Shown here: piece by piece, positions 34,816 to 42,986 of the stretch | How positions within the stretch are numbered: position 1 is the first letter of the stretch | Layout of the letters: each line of letters starts with the position of its first letter | Assembly (NCBI RefSeq): GCF_035117555.1 | Contig: NZ_JAYKPK010000003.1 | Span: forward strand, 310,001 to 374,000 | DNA: 64,000 nucleotides | Source: Yoonia sp035117555 | GTDB taxonomy: Bacteria; Pseudomonadota; Alphaproteobacteria; Rhodobacterales; Rhodobacteraceae | Reading direction: 5' to 3' | Program-made: the position numbers and the translations under genes | The notes under the pieces: generated by a model | Databases searched by the model: none | Seen by the model: the letters and a program-made list of their open reading frames with translations, nothing else | What the model was told of the DNA's origin: nothing

Positions 34816-35297
34816 TTTGATCACCTCTTGTTGTGAGTTGTGGTCTACCAACGGTCCACAACGGGTCAGGTTCCGGTTGCGGTTGTGGGGACAGGGTTGT
34901 TCGTCCTTCCGGAAAATGCAGAAGACGGGCGGTATGATCTGCCTATGCAAATTTAGTTAATATATTGATAAATATAGGTAATGTAAATTTCATTGCTGCT
35001 GCTCACCCCAAGAATACCGGTTCGCTGTCGCCATCCGGAACCTCAGTAAAAGCTCTGGACCCACGCAAAAGCGGCAGCAAACTGCCGATGGCTTTGCGCT
35101 GTTTGGGCTGGTTTGTGCGCATCCCAAGGGAGGGCATCACCCTTCTCGCATGGTCGGCGCGGGTTTGTGGCCCGACAACGGCACTGCCGCGCGGCGGGAT
35201 ATTTAGGCACGCATCGTGCGAAAGACCGCTGTGAACGTTGCGCGGCGCGGGTTCATCGGGTAACGGCAGACGCAACCAGACAAACAAGGTGCCCCAG
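34816..35297. other. 482-bp divergent intergenic region before purM
   Basis: No convincing gene. It separates the PRC-barrel gene from purM and must hold promoters for both. The part at 34948-34992 is strongly AT-rich for this genome. 35050-35200 holds GC-rich inverted repeats such as GGCAGCAAACTGCC (35072-35085). A minus-strand frame at 35003-35305 is open but shows nothing recognisable. A regulatory leader for purMN is possible, but I cannot match it to a known riboswitch. Confidence 0.4.
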
Positions 35298-36338
35298 ATG
35301 ATCAAGAATGGCCTGACTTATGCCGATGCCGGTGTGGATATCGATGCTGGCAATACGCTGGTGGAACGGATCAAGCCTGCGGCCAAACGCACCGCGCGCC
35401 CCGGCGTGATGGCGGGGCTGGGTGGCTTTGGCGCTTTGTTCGATATGAAAGCGGCGGGTTATGTCGATCCGATTTTGGTCGCCGCAACGGATGGCGTCGG
35501 CACCAAGCTGCGGATCGCGATTGATACCGGCCATGTTGACACGATCGGAATCGATCTGGTCGCAATGTGCGTCAATGATCTGGTCTGTCAGGGCGCGGAG
35601 CCTTTGTTCTTTCTGGATTATTTCGCCACCGGCAAGCTGGAACTGGATCAGGCGACACGGATCATCAACGGCATCGCCGCGGGCTGTGAAGCCTCTGGCT
35701 GTGCCCTGATCGGCGGCGAGACGGCGGAAATGCCGGGCATGTATCACGACGGCGATTTCGATCTGGCGGGTTTTGCCGTGGGCGCGATGGAACGCGGTGC
35801 CGATCTGCCTGCCGGTGTCATGGCGGGCGATGTGCTGCTGGGGCTGGCGTCCGATGGTGTGCATTCCAACGGCTATTCGCTGGTGCGCCGGATTGTGGAA
35901 CTGTCGGGCTTGGGCTGGGCCGATGCGGCACCTTTTGCGGATGGCACTTTGGGCGAGGCGCTTTTGACGCCAACCCGGCTTTATGTGCAGCCCGCCTTGG
36001 CGGCGGTGCGGGCAGGCGGCGTGCATGCTTTGGCGCATATCACCGGCGGCGGGCTGACCGAAAACCTGCCGCGTGTGCTGCCGGATGATCTGGGCGCGGA
36101 TATTGATCTGGGGTCATGGGTCTTGCCACCGGTCTTTGGCTGGCTGGTGCAGACCGGCGGCATGGCGCAGGCGGAATTGCTGAAAACCTTCAATGCCGGG
36201 ATCGGGATGGTTCTGGTGGTTGATGCCGGGCAGGCCGAGGCGCTGACAGCGTTGCTGAGCGAGGCGGGCGAAACAATACATCAGATCGGCACGGTCACGG
36301 CAGGCGCGGGCATCCGTTACACAGGCACGCTTGTGTGA
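35298..36338 (+). CDS. purM: Phosphoribosylformylglycinamidine cyclo-ligase (AIR synthetase)
   Basis: Cytoplasmic ATP-dependent enzyme of purine synthesis converting FGAM to AIR, 346 residues (E. coli 345). The sequence shows GLTYADAGVDIDAGN at the start, PILVAATDGVGTKLRIA, GAEPLFFLDYFATGKL and LIGGETAEMPGMY, all PurM family motifs including the ATP-binding DGVGTK. The ATG at 35298 is preceded by AAGGTG; the open frame starts earlier at 35238 but without support. Its stop overlaps the purN start by four bases (GTGA). Confidence 0.95.
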   Translation: MIKNGLTYADAGVDIDAGNTLVERIKPAAKRTARPGVMAGLGGFGALFDMKAAGYVDPILVAATDGVGTKLRIAIDTGHVDTIGIDLVAMCVNDLVCQGAEPLFFLDYFATGKLELDQATRIINGIAAGCEASGCALIGGETAEMPGMYHDGDFDLAGFAVGAMERGADLPAGVMAGDVLLGLASDGVHSNGYSLVRRIVELSGLGWADAAPFADGTLGEALLTPTRLYVQPALAAVRAGGVHALAHITGGGLTENLPRVLPDDLGADIDLGSWVLPPVFGWLVQTGGMAQAELLKTFNAGIGMVLVVDAGQAEALTALLSEAGETIHQIGTVTAGAGIRYTGTLV

Positions 36339-36931
36339 CCAAGCGCGTTGCGATCCTGATTTCTGGGGGCGGGTCCAATATGGTGGCCCTCGCCCAGTCG
36401 ATGACTGGCGATCATCCTGCGCGCCCGGTGCTGGTTTTGTCCAATGATCCGCAGGCAGGCGGTTTAGCCAAAGCGCGCGACATGGGCATCTCGGTGCAGG
36501 CGATTGACCACAAGGCATTCGGCAAGGACCGCGCCGCGTTTGAGGCCGCTTTGCATGACGCGCTGGTCGCCGCCGAACCCGATATCATCTGCCTTGCGGG
36601 CTTCATGCGCATTCTGGGCGCGGATTTCATCCGCCCTTGGGAAGGGCGCATTCTGAACATCCACCCGTCGCTTTTGCCTAAATATCGCGGGCTGCACACC
36701 CATGCCCGTGCGTTGGAGGCAGGCGACAGCCACCATGGCTGCACCGTGCATCAGGTGACCGCCGCCTTGGACGATGGGCCCGTGCTGGGGCAGGCGCGGA
36801 TGGCAGTCCTGCCGGGGGATACGCCGGAAAGTCTCGCGCAGCGTCTGTTGCCTTTGGAACATGCGCTTTACCCTGCGGTCTTGCGTCGCTTTGCGGCGGG
36901 GGACCTGCGGCCTGTCATGCTGGATAGGTGA
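36335..36931 (+). CDS. purN: Phosphoribosylglycinamide formyltransferase (GART)
   Basis: Cytoplasmic 10-formyl-THF-dependent enzyme forming FGAR from GAR, 198 residues. RVAILISGGGSNMVAL is the phosphate-binding start, and the catalytic asparagine and histidine are in NIHPSLLPKYRGLHTH, with the conserved aspartate further on in VTAALDDGPVLGQ. The start is GTG, overlapping the purM stop. It uses folate one-carbon units, a link to the MetF-type genes elsewhere in the window, and forms the two-gene purMN unit typical of alphaproteobacteria. Confidence 0.95.
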   Translation: MTKRVAILISGGGSNMVALAQSMTGDHPARPVLVLSNDPQAGGLAKARDMGISVQAIDHKAFGKDRAAFEAALHDALVAAEPDIICLAGFMRILGADFIRPWEGRILNIHPSLLPKYRGLHTHARALEAGDSHHGCTVHQVTAALDDGPVLGQARMAVLPGDTPESLAQRLLPLEHALYPAVLRRFAAGDLRPVMLDR

Positions 36932-36988
36932 TCTTTTCATCCTGCGGGCGATGCCCTATCAAGCGGGGATACAAATGTTGGAATTGGC

Positions 36989-38146
36989 ATGAAGATCATC
37001 ACGACGACAGACGACCTTGCTGCATTTTGCGCACAAGCGGCACAGCGTCCCTATGTGACCGTTGACACTGAATTTCTGCGCGAACGCACCTATTATTCCA
37101 AGCTTTGCCTTGTGCAGATGGCCTACCGCGACGGCGCGGGCGAGGATGCCGTGCTGGTCGATCCTTTGGCCGATGGCCTGTCACTCGAACCGATGTATGA
37201 ATTGTTCCGCGATCCCGGCGTCGTCAAAGTCTTTCATGCCGCGCGGCAAGATCTTGAGATTTTTCAGGTCAATGCCAGCGTGATCCCCGCGCCCTTGTTC
37301 GACACGCAGGTCGCCGCGATGGTCTGCGGCTTTGGCGAACAGGCGGGCTATGAAACTTTGGTGCGCAAGATCGCCAAGGCGGAGGTCGATAAATCCTCCC
37401 GCTTCACCGATTGGTCGCGCCGCCCCTTGACCGATGCGCAGGCGGAATATGCTTTGGCAGATGTCACCCATCTGCGCGATGTCTATGAATATCTGTCAGA
37501 CCGGCTGAAGAAATCCGGCCGCGCGAAATGGGTGGATGAGGAAATGGCCGTCCTCAAAGACCCCGCCACCTATCATTCTGACCCTGATGAGGCCTGGATG
37601 CGGGTGAAGACACGCACATCATCGGGCCGGTTTCTGGCCATCGTGCGGGAGCTGGCAAAGTTCCGTGAGGCCTACGCGCAAGTGCGCGATATCCCCCGCA
37701 GCCGGGTCTACAAAGATGATGCTTTGGTTGAACTTGCCTCTACCAAGCCCTTGAATGAACAGGATTTAGGCCGGTCGCGTCTGTTGCTGCGCGAAGCCCG
37801 CAAGGGCGATATCGCCGATGGCATTCTGGCCAGTATTAAGGCCGGTCTGGCCGCCAAACCCGGCGATCTGCCGCAGCCCGACCTCAGCCGCGCGAAACTG
37901 CAGGTCAATCCCGCTATCGCCGATATGCTGCGGGTCCTGCTGAAATCGGTCACCGATGATGCCGGTGTCGCGTCGAAACTGATCGCATCATCCGCTGATC
38001 TGGATGCTTTGGCCGCCGGTGAACGCGACGTGCCCGCGCTGAAAGGCTGGCGGCGCGAGGTGTTCGGCGATGCGGCCCTGCAATTGTGCGAAGGCAAGGT
38101 CGGCCTTGCGGTCAAGGGGCAAAGGGTGGTCACTGTCCCGCTTTAG
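36989..38146 (+). CDS. rnd: Ribonuclease D
   Basis: 3'-5' exoribonuclease of the DEDD family for tRNA 3' maturation, 385 residues. Exo I is visible in VTVDTEFLRERTYY (D and E), Exo II in VFHAARQDLEIF, and Exo III with its tyrosine in EYALADVTHL, so the four acidic residues are present. An HRDC domain (about 205-285) follows and a second HRDC-like region ends the protein. It sits 57 bp after purN and 33 bp before sufE on the same strand. Confidence 0.93.
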   Translation: MKIITTTDDLAAFCAQAAQRPYVTVDTEFLRERTYYSKLCLVQMAYRDGAGEDAVLVDPLADGLSLEPMYELFRDPGVVKVFHAARQDLEIFQVNASVIPAPLFDTQVAAMVCGFGEQAGYETLVRKIAKAEVDKSSRFTDWSRRPLTDAQAEYALADVTHLRDVYEYLSDRLKKSGRAKWVDEEMAVLKDPATYHSDPDEAWMRVKTRTSSGRFLAIVRELAKFREAYAQVRDIPRSRVYKDDALVELASTKPLNEQDLGRSRLLLREARKGDIADGILASIKAGLAAKPGDLPQPDLSRAKLQVNPAIADMLRVLLKSVTDDAGVASKLIASSADLDALAAGERDVPALKGWRREVFGDAALQLCEGKVGLAVKGQRVVTVPL

Positions 38147-38179
38147 GCTAGATCACGCAGCACCAATGGAAAGCAGATC

Positions 38180-38590
38180 ATGACCAATCCCGCCTTTGAA
38201 GAACTCGTCGAAACCTTTGAATTCCTTGACGATTGGGAAGATCGCTATCGCCATGTCATCGACATGGGCAAGGCGATGGACCCGCTGGAAGAGGAGCTGC
38301 GCGTCCCCGCCACCAAGGTCGATGGCTGCGCCAGTCAGGTCTGGCTGGTCCCACAGATCAATGACGGTGTCTTTACCTTTCGCGGCGCAAGCGATGCGAT
38401 GATCGTACAGGGCCTGATCGCGGTGCTGCGCGCGCTTTATGACGAACAGCCGGTGGATGAGGTCGTCAAGATCGATGCGCCTGCCGCTTTGGGCCGTTTG
38501 GGGCTGAATGACCATCTGTCGGCCCAACGCTCCAACGGGTTGCGCGCCATGGTGGAACGGATCAGATCGACGGCTGCGGCGGCGGTTTGA
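38180..38590 (+). CDS. sufE: SufE-family Fe-S cluster assembly protein
   Basis: Small cytoplasmic sulfur-transfer protein, 136 residues, that accepts persulfide from the cysteine desulfurase SufS for Fe-S cluster assembly. FEFLDDWEDRYRHVIDMGKA and VDGCASQVWLVP with the acceptor C50 are typical. No other suf genes are adjacent. Its last 29 bp overlap the 3' end of the DUF1638 gene on the opposite strand. Confidence 0.92.
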   Translation: MTNPAFEELVETFEFLDDWEDRYRHVIDMGKAMDPLEEELRVPATKVDGCASQVWLVPQINDGVFTFRGASDAMIVQGLIAVLRALYDEQPVDEVVKIDAPAALGRLGLNDHLSAQRSNGLRAMVERIRSTAAAAV

Positions 38591-39209
38591 CCGCAGCCAG
38601 ACTTGCCACCAGATCGCCATAGCCGGTGAAACGACGCTCAAACGCCAGACCCAGACGCGTGGCGCAATCCTGCGCCTTGGCGGTCAGGGCAGGGTCATCG
38701 GTCTGCGCCTGATAGACCAGTTTGGTGTAATTCCCGAAATACATATCCCGCAGGGCAGGATGTTTGTGCAGGCCAAGCGGTTCCCAGACAAAGGCATCAA
38801 ACTGCCGGACCAGAAAATCGGTCAGGTAGAAGGCGCTGATTTCCCCATGCGCGGCAAAGGCATCCACCCCTTCAAAAAACGCATAGCAATGCGGGCCGGG
38901 GACCATGCGCAGGCCCATCTCATCGCAGGCCGCATGCAACAGACCGCCTGTGCCACAATCGGCATAGACGACGAAGATATCATGATAATCCGCGCGATGT
39001 TGCGCAACAGCCGCGCGCAGGGCGGGAATGATCCGGTCGGGGTGGTTATGCAGGATCGCGGGCAGACAATGCAGGTCCAGGTGGTGCCAGCCATTCGCGG
39101 CCTTCAGCACAAGGATTTCCCGCGCCAGCGCACCGCAGGCGATCAGCAGGATCTGGCCCTGACCGCTGGGCGGGACGCCGTTCTGCGTCAGCGCAGTATC
39201 CGCAATCAC
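38562..39209 (-). CDS. DUF1638 protein, associated with corrinoid methyl transfer
   Basis: Soluble protein of 215 residues from a GTG start at 39209. LLIACGALAREIL at the start, FVVYADCGTGGLL, and GPHCYAFFEG are DUF1638 marks; several conserved cysteines and histidines suggest metal or corrinoid contact. The GTG overlaps the stop of an unlisted 57-residue membrane protein by four bases (GTGA), which decides this start against the longer open frame to 39317. The gene follows the corrinoid-protein gene on the same strand; DUF1638 genes often neighbour corrinoid methyltransferases in bacteria and archaea. The biochemical role is unknown to me. Confidence 0.78.
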   Translation of the reverse strand: MIADTALTQNGVPPSGQGQILLIACGALAREILVLKAANGWHHLDLHCLPAILHNHPDRIIPALRAAVAQHRADYHDIFVVYADCGTGGLLHAACDEMGLRMVPGPHCYAFFEGVDAFAAHGEISAFYLTDFLVRQFDAFVWEPLGLHKHPALRDMYFGNYTKLVYQAQTDDPALTAKAQDCATRLGLAFERRFTGYGDLVASLAAVKPPPQPSI

Positions 39210-39379
39210 GACAGGCGGCGCACCAGCACTGCGGCAAGCAGGGCCGCGATGCTCAGTAGCGACAGGCCGACAAAGGGCGACAAGGATGTGCCGCTGACCA
39301 GCGACAGCGCAATCCACACAGTCACTCCGGCTGCAGCGATCACAACCAACAGGATCACGGTAAGTTTTTCAAATGGCAT
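39206..39379 (-). CDS. Small membrane protein (57 aa) coupled to DUF1638
   Basis: A 58-codon frame reads MPFEKLTVILLVVIAAAG at the N-terminus and ends in AAVLVRRLS. It has an ideal Shine-Dalgarno (GAGGAGG, spacing 6). Two hydrophobic helices fill about residues 6-30 and 34-53, with a basic C-terminal RRLS on the cytoplasmic side. Its stop overlaps the DUF1638 GTG start by four bases and it lies 52 bp after the corrinoid-protein gene, so corrinoid protein - small membrane protein - DUF1638 form one unit. It matches no family I recognise. It is below common gene-calling length cut-offs and might be missed. Confidence 0.7.
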   Translation of the reverse strand: MPFEKLTVILLVVIAAAGVTVWIALSLVSGTSLSPFVGLSLLSIAALLAAVLVRRLS

Positions 39380-39431
39380 AAGGGCCTCCTCTGTATCAAA
39401 GATAGGCCTGCTGCCCGCCTGAAAAAAGGGG

Positions 39432-40136
39432 TCAGGCGAGGGTCTGCCCCTGATTATGCTTGCGCGCGATCAATGTCTTGGCAGTTTCCACCGCGACAGC
39501 GGCATCGCGGCAATAGGCATCGGCCCCGATGGCGCGGCTGAATTCCTCGTTCAACGGCGCGCCGCCGACCAGCACGATGTAATCGTCGCGCATGCCTTTT
39601 TCGACCAAAGTATCAATCACCACCTTCATATAAGGCATCGTCGTGGTCAGTAGGGCCGACATGCCGAGGATATCGGGCTTTTCCGATTCCAGCGCCGCCA
39701 GATAGCCCTCGACCGCGTTGTTGATGCCCAGATCGACCACCTCGAAACCCGCACCTTCCATCATCATGCCGACAAGGTTCTTGCCGATGTCGTGGATGTC
39801 ACCTTTGACGGTGCCGATCACCATCTTGCCGACACGCGGCGCGCCGGTGGCGATCAGCAGCGGCTTCAGGATCGTCATCCCGCCTTTCATCGCATTGGCA
39901 GCCAGCAGCACCTCTGGCACAAACAAAATGCCATCGCGGAAATCATGGCCGACGATGGTCATGCCGCCGACCAAAGCCTCGGTCAGCACGCGGTAGGGGG
40001 TCCAGCCGCGGGCGATCAGGATGTTCACACCTTCCTCGATCTCTTCCTTCATGCCGTCGTAAAGGTCATCATACATCTGCGCGACAAGGTCTTCGTCGCT
40101 GAGTTCGGAAAGGATGATCTCGTCGTCGTCGGACAT
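39432..40136 (-). CDS. Corrinoid (cobalamin)-binding protein, B12 module of split methionine synthase
   Basis: Methylcobamide carrier protein of 234 residues with two domains. A helical cap (about 15-100, with LVGGMTIVGHDFRDGILFVP) covers a Rossmann B12 domain (about 104-230). The cobalt ligand motif DxHxxG is D113-I-H115-D-I-G118, followed by the S-x-L turn (GMSALLTTTM) and the GG loop (VLVGGAPL). This equals the middle part of MetH. The ATG at 40136 has GAGG upstream. It should pass methyl groups from the methyl-THF methyltransferase (13993-15057) to homocysteine on the BmtB-type enzyme (41513-42535). Confidence 0.9.
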   Translation of the reverse strand: MSDDDEIILSELSDEDLVAQMYDDLYDGMKEEIEEGVNILIARGWTPYRVLTEALVGGMTIVGHDFRDGILFVPEVLLAANAMKGGMTILKPLLIATGAPRVGKMVIGTVKGDIHDIGKNLVGMMMEGAGFEVVDLGINNAVEGYLAALESEKPDILGMSALLTTTMPYMKVVIDTLVEKGMRDDYIVLVGGAPLNEEFSRAIGADAYCRDAAVAVETAKTLIARKHNQGQTLA

Positions 40137-40267
40137 GGGATGCCTCATCGGATGCGGTTGGTTCTGTGTGCGCCTATTTCCGCGCGCCCATTGGCAGAAT
40201 TGCGACATTCATCGCGGTAGGACCGACGCGGGCTTGCGTGTGTTCTGCATTTGTTCCAGTGTGAGCC

Positions 40268-41350
40268 ATGGATCACGATCTGACTCGCACCTACCACCGC
40301 ACACCGGGCCGCGCTGCAGCGGGCAATCCGGCAGTGCGGTTTGATAGGCTGGCGTCCGAGGCGGTGGATGATGGCTGGTATCACGATGATGATCTGCCGG
40401 TCTTGCGCACGCAGGTCAGCGACGAACAGATCGGCAAGGTGATCAGCCGCAACACATCGCCCGATCTGTCGTTCGACCGGTCGATCAACCCCTATCGCGG
40501 TTGCGAACATGGCTGCATCTATTGCTATGCGCGGCCCAGCCATGCGTTTCTGGGCCTGTCACCGGGGCTGGATTTTGAAACCCAGCTGATCGCCCGGCCC
40601 AATGCGGCGGAACAATTGCGCAAGGAATTGTCCAACCCGCGCTACAAACCCGCGACGATTGCCATTGGCACCAATACAGATGCCTATCAGCCGATTGAAA
40701 AAGATCGCAGGATCATGCGCGCGGTGTTGGAGGTGTTGCGCGATTTCAACCATCCTGTCGCCATCGTGACCAAAGGCACGCTGATCACCCGCGACGTGGA
40801 TATCTTGGGCGAGATGGCGGCCAAGGGGTTGGTCCGCGTGGGCATTTCGATCACGACGCTCGACCCAAAGACGTCGCGCGCAATGGAACCCCGGGTGCCT
40901 TTGCCTGCGGCGCGGTTGCGGGTGATCAGGGCGTTGAGCGATGCCGGCGTGCCGGTCCGGGTGATGGTATCGCCCGTGGTGCCCGCGCTGACCGATCATG
41001 AGCTTGAGGCGATACTGGAAGCCGCCCATGCCGCAGGTGCAGTCGCCGCATCCTGCATCATGCTGCGCCTGCCGCTGGAGGTGGCGGGACTGTTCAAGGA
41101 CTGGCTGGAGGCGCAATATCCTGACCGCGCGGCAAGGATCATGGGGCGGGTGCGGGCGCTGCATGGCGGGCGCGATTACGATCCTGAATTCGGCAAACGG
41201 ATGCAGGGGCAGGGTGTCTGGGCCAAGATCACGCAGCAAAGGTTCAAACTGGCGGCCACGCGGTTGGGGCTGGATCGGTCGTTGGCGCCGTTGCGGACGG
41301 ATCTGTTCGCCAGACCGCCGCAGAAAGGTGATCAGCTGTCGCTGTTCTGA
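40268..41350 (+). CDS. PA0069-family radical SAM protein
   Basis: Radical SAM protein of 360 residues. The Fe4S4-binding motif is C79-x3-C83-x2-C86 in RGCEHGCIYCYARP, typical of the PA0069/SplB-like family, which resembles spore photoproduct lyase. FETQLIARPNAAEQLRKEL and ITKGTLITRD-type strands follow. Function is unknown; DNA photoproduct repair has been proposed for related enzymes but not shown for this family. It is divergent from the corrinoid-protein gene with a 131-bp gap. Two identical palindromic repeats follow its stop. Confidence 0.85.
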   Translation: MDHDLTRTYHRTPGRAAAGNPAVRFDRLASEAVDDGWYHDDDLPVLRTQVSDEQIGKVISRNTSPDLSFDRSINPYRGCEHGCIYCYARPSHAFLGLSPGLDFETQLIARPNAAEQLRKELSNPRYKPATIAIGTNTDAYQPIEKDRRIMRAVLEVLRDFNHPVAIVTKGTLITRDVDILGEMAAKGLVRVGISITTLDPKTSRAMEPRVPLPAARLRVIRALSDAGVPVRVMVSPVVPALTDHELEAILEAAHAAGAVAASCIMLRLPLEVAGLFKDWLEAQYPDRAARIMGRVRALHGGRDYDPEFGKRMQGQGVWAKITQQRFKLAATRLGLDRSLAPLRTDLFARPPQKGDQLSLF

Positions 41351-41370
41351 GGGCGGGATTTCACTTTTAT

Positions 41371-41404
41371 GCGCTCCGCGCGGGAGTACTTGGAACAAAG
41401 CGAG
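41371..41404 (+). repeat. Intergenic repeat (CGGGAGTACTTGGAAC type)
   Basis: GCGCTCCGCGCGGGAGTACT followed by TGGAACAAAGCGAGG, 20 bp after the radical SAM stop. It keeps the GC palindrome, GGGAGTAnTT and A-rich tail of the element at 20345, and directly precedes the first copy of the 23-bp palindromic repeat. Confidence 0.55.
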
Positions 41405-41407
41405 GGA

Positions 41408-41430
41408 ATCTTCCCCGCGGGGAAGGTTTT
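41408..41430 (+). repeat. 23-bp palindromic repeat, copy 1
   Basis: The 16-bp perfect palindrome CTTCCCCGCGGGGAAG (41410-41425) is flanked by AT on the left and GTTTT on the right. The whole 23 bp recurs identically at 41468-41490 and, on the minus strand, at 60314-60336 within hemN. Stem plus GTTTT could act as a terminator for the radical SAM gene. Confidence 0.85.
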
Positions 41431-41467
41431 GCGACCCGGCTGACCGCCTCGGATGGGGTCGGCTGAT

Positions 41468-41490
41468 ATCTTCCCCGCGGGGAAGGTTTT
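41468..41490 (+). repeat. 23-bp palindromic repeat, copy 2
   Basis: Identical to copy 1 and exactly 60 bp downstream of it. It lies 23 bp before the end of the converging bmtB gene. The 37 bp between the copies show no further repeat. Confidence 0.85.
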
Positions 41491-41512
41491 GGTGATTGCC
41501 TGCCGCAAAAAC

Positions 41513-42535
41513 CTATGGCGCGGGCCTTGCGCGGCGGCCACGGCGGGGTGATGCCTCTGGCCCGGCACCATCTGTGCCGTCGGAGGCAGAGGAGAAGCCG
41601 CCCATCGCGGCGGTGATCGCATCCAGCGTCGGGGCGGGGCCTTTCGGCCTTGTTTCCAGCGCGTGCCGCATCGCGCGCAGATGGTCGGGCGTGGTGCCGC
41701 AGCAGCCGCCGATGATCGTGGCACCGGCATCGCGGGCCAGCACGGCGTAATCGGCCATCAATTCGGGCGTGCCATCGTAATGGATATGGCCGTCGTGATA
41801 TTTCGGGATACCGGCATTGCCTTTGGCGATCACCGGCAGGGTCGGGCCTGCGGCGGCGAAGCCCAGCATTGTGCGCAGCAGGTCTGACGCACCAACACCG
41901 CAATTGGCCCCGAAAGCCAAAGGTTGATGCGCCAGCTTGCCGACCTTCTTGACCATATCGGCAGAGGTCAGGCCCATCATCGTGCGCCCGGCGGTGTCAA
42001 AGCTCATCGTGCCGCACCAGGGCATATCGGCGCGCGCAAAAGCCTCGGCGGCGGCGGCGAATTCTTCGGCGGCAGAGATTGTTTCGACCCAAAGGACATC
42101 TGCGCCACCGGCTTTGAGCCCTTCGGCCTGTTCATGAAACATTTCTACGGCAATCTCATGGGTCAGGCTGCCCATAGGCGCCATGATTTCACCCGTGGGT
42201 CCCACGGAACCGGCCACGACGATCACGCGGCCGGATGCATCGGCGATTTCGCGGCCCAAAGCAGCGGCGACTTTGTTCAGTTCATGCACCTGACTTTCTG
42301 CGCCATGCAGTTTCAGCCGGGACGCATTGCCACCGAAAGAATTGGTCAGGAAGATATCGCTGCCCGCATCGGCAGCGCCTTTGTAAAGGCTGCGGATCTT
42401 GTCTGGCTGGTCAAGGTTCCACATTTCGGGAGCGTCGCCCGACATCAGCCCCATGTTGAACAAAGTTGTACCCGTCGCCCCGTCGGCCATCAGCCAGTCG
42501 CGGGTTTCCAGCAATTTGGACAGGGCGTTGGTCAT
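41513..42535 (-). CDS. bmtB: Homocysteine S-methyltransferase (BmtB-type, homocysteine module of split methionine synthase)
   Basis: Zinc-dependent homocysteine-binding barrel enzyme of 340 residues. The start LMADGATGTTLFNMGL, GSVGPTGE and the zinc ligands C212 (ANCGVG) and C278-C279 (GGCCGT) match the N-terminal domain of MetH and betaine-homocysteine methyltransferases. It lacks attached methyl-THF and B12 domains, so it needs a methyl donor protein; the corrinoid protein 1.4 kb away fits. The last 40 residues are a Pro/Arg/Ala-rich tail. Database names often call it betaine-homocysteine methyltransferase, but that donor is not shown. It is 10 bp after the zeta-subunit gene. Confidence 0.87.
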   Translation of the reverse strand: MTNALSKLLETRDWLMADGATGTTLFNMGLMSGDAPEMWNLDQPDKIRSLYKGAADAGSDIFLTNSFGGNASRLKLHGAESQVHELNKVAAALGREIADASGRVIVVAGSVGPTGEIMAPMGSLTHEIAVEMFHEQAEGLKAGGADVLWVETISAAEEFAAAAEAFARADMPWCGTMSFDTAGRTMMGLTSADMVKKVGKLAHQPLAFGANCGVGASDLLRTMLGFAAAGPTLPVIAKGNAGIPKYHDGHIHYDGTPELMADYAVLARDAGATIIGGCCGTTPDHLRAMRHALETRPKGPAPTLDAITAAMGGFSSASDGTDGAGPEASPRRGRRARPAP

Positions 42536-42545
42536 ATCAGCGCTT

Positions 42546-42860
42546 TCAGAGTTCGGTCATGACCTGGGCTTTCGCCTCGACCAGAAGAGTGGCCATCTTG
42601 CTGCGGATCGTCGCCTCATCCGCGCGACCGGCCAGGTCCTTGGCGAGTTTGCGGAACACGTCTTCGTCGCCGGCTTCTTCGAAATCGGATTTGATGACCT
42701 CGGTCACATAGGCGGCGGCTTCGTCGTCAGATTTGCCAAGCAGTCCTGCGGCCCAGAGGCCCAACAGCTTGTTGCGGCGGGCTTCGGCCTTGAACTGCAT
42801 TTCGGCGTCATGGGCGAATTTGTTTTCAAAAGACTTGGCGCGGTCATCGAAACTGGACAT
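42546..42860 (-). CDS. F1-ATPase inhibitor zeta subunit (DUF1476)
   Basis: Small helical protein of 104 residues, the same length as the zeta subunit of Paracoccus denitrificans that blocks ATP hydrolysis by F1-ATPase. MSSFDDRAKSFENKFAHDAE, RRNKLLGLWAAGLLG and EAAAYVTEVIKSDFEEAGD are the family signature. The N-terminal segment is the inhibitory region in Paracoccus. The ATG at 42860 gives the family N-terminus; the open frame continues to 42932. It is transcribed with bmtB and is divergent from purC. Confidence 0.9.
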   Translation of the reverse strand: MSSFDDRAKSFENKFAHDAEMQFKAEARRNKLLGLWAAGLLGKSDDEAAAYVTEVIKSDFEEAGDEDVFRKLAKDLAGRADEATIRSKMATLLVEAKAQVMTEL

Positions 42861-42986
42861 ATGTGATCCCCGTTGATTGGTGTCGCACCAGATATGGCCT
42901 TGCAGGTGCTTGCCCGCAAGGGGGGCATGCACTAAGACGCGGGGATGACGCTGCCCGCAAGGGCATCACAAAGGTAAGGGGTGAAG

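Noticed and set aside
35003..35305. 100-aa minus-strand frame before purM
   Set aside because: No recognisable product, no ribosome site, and it overlaps the purM start region.
41408..41490. Two palindromic repeats as a minimal CRISPR array
   Set aside because: Only two copies 60 bp apart, perfect palindromes, no cas genes, and a third copy lies inside hemN; this is a dispersed repeat.
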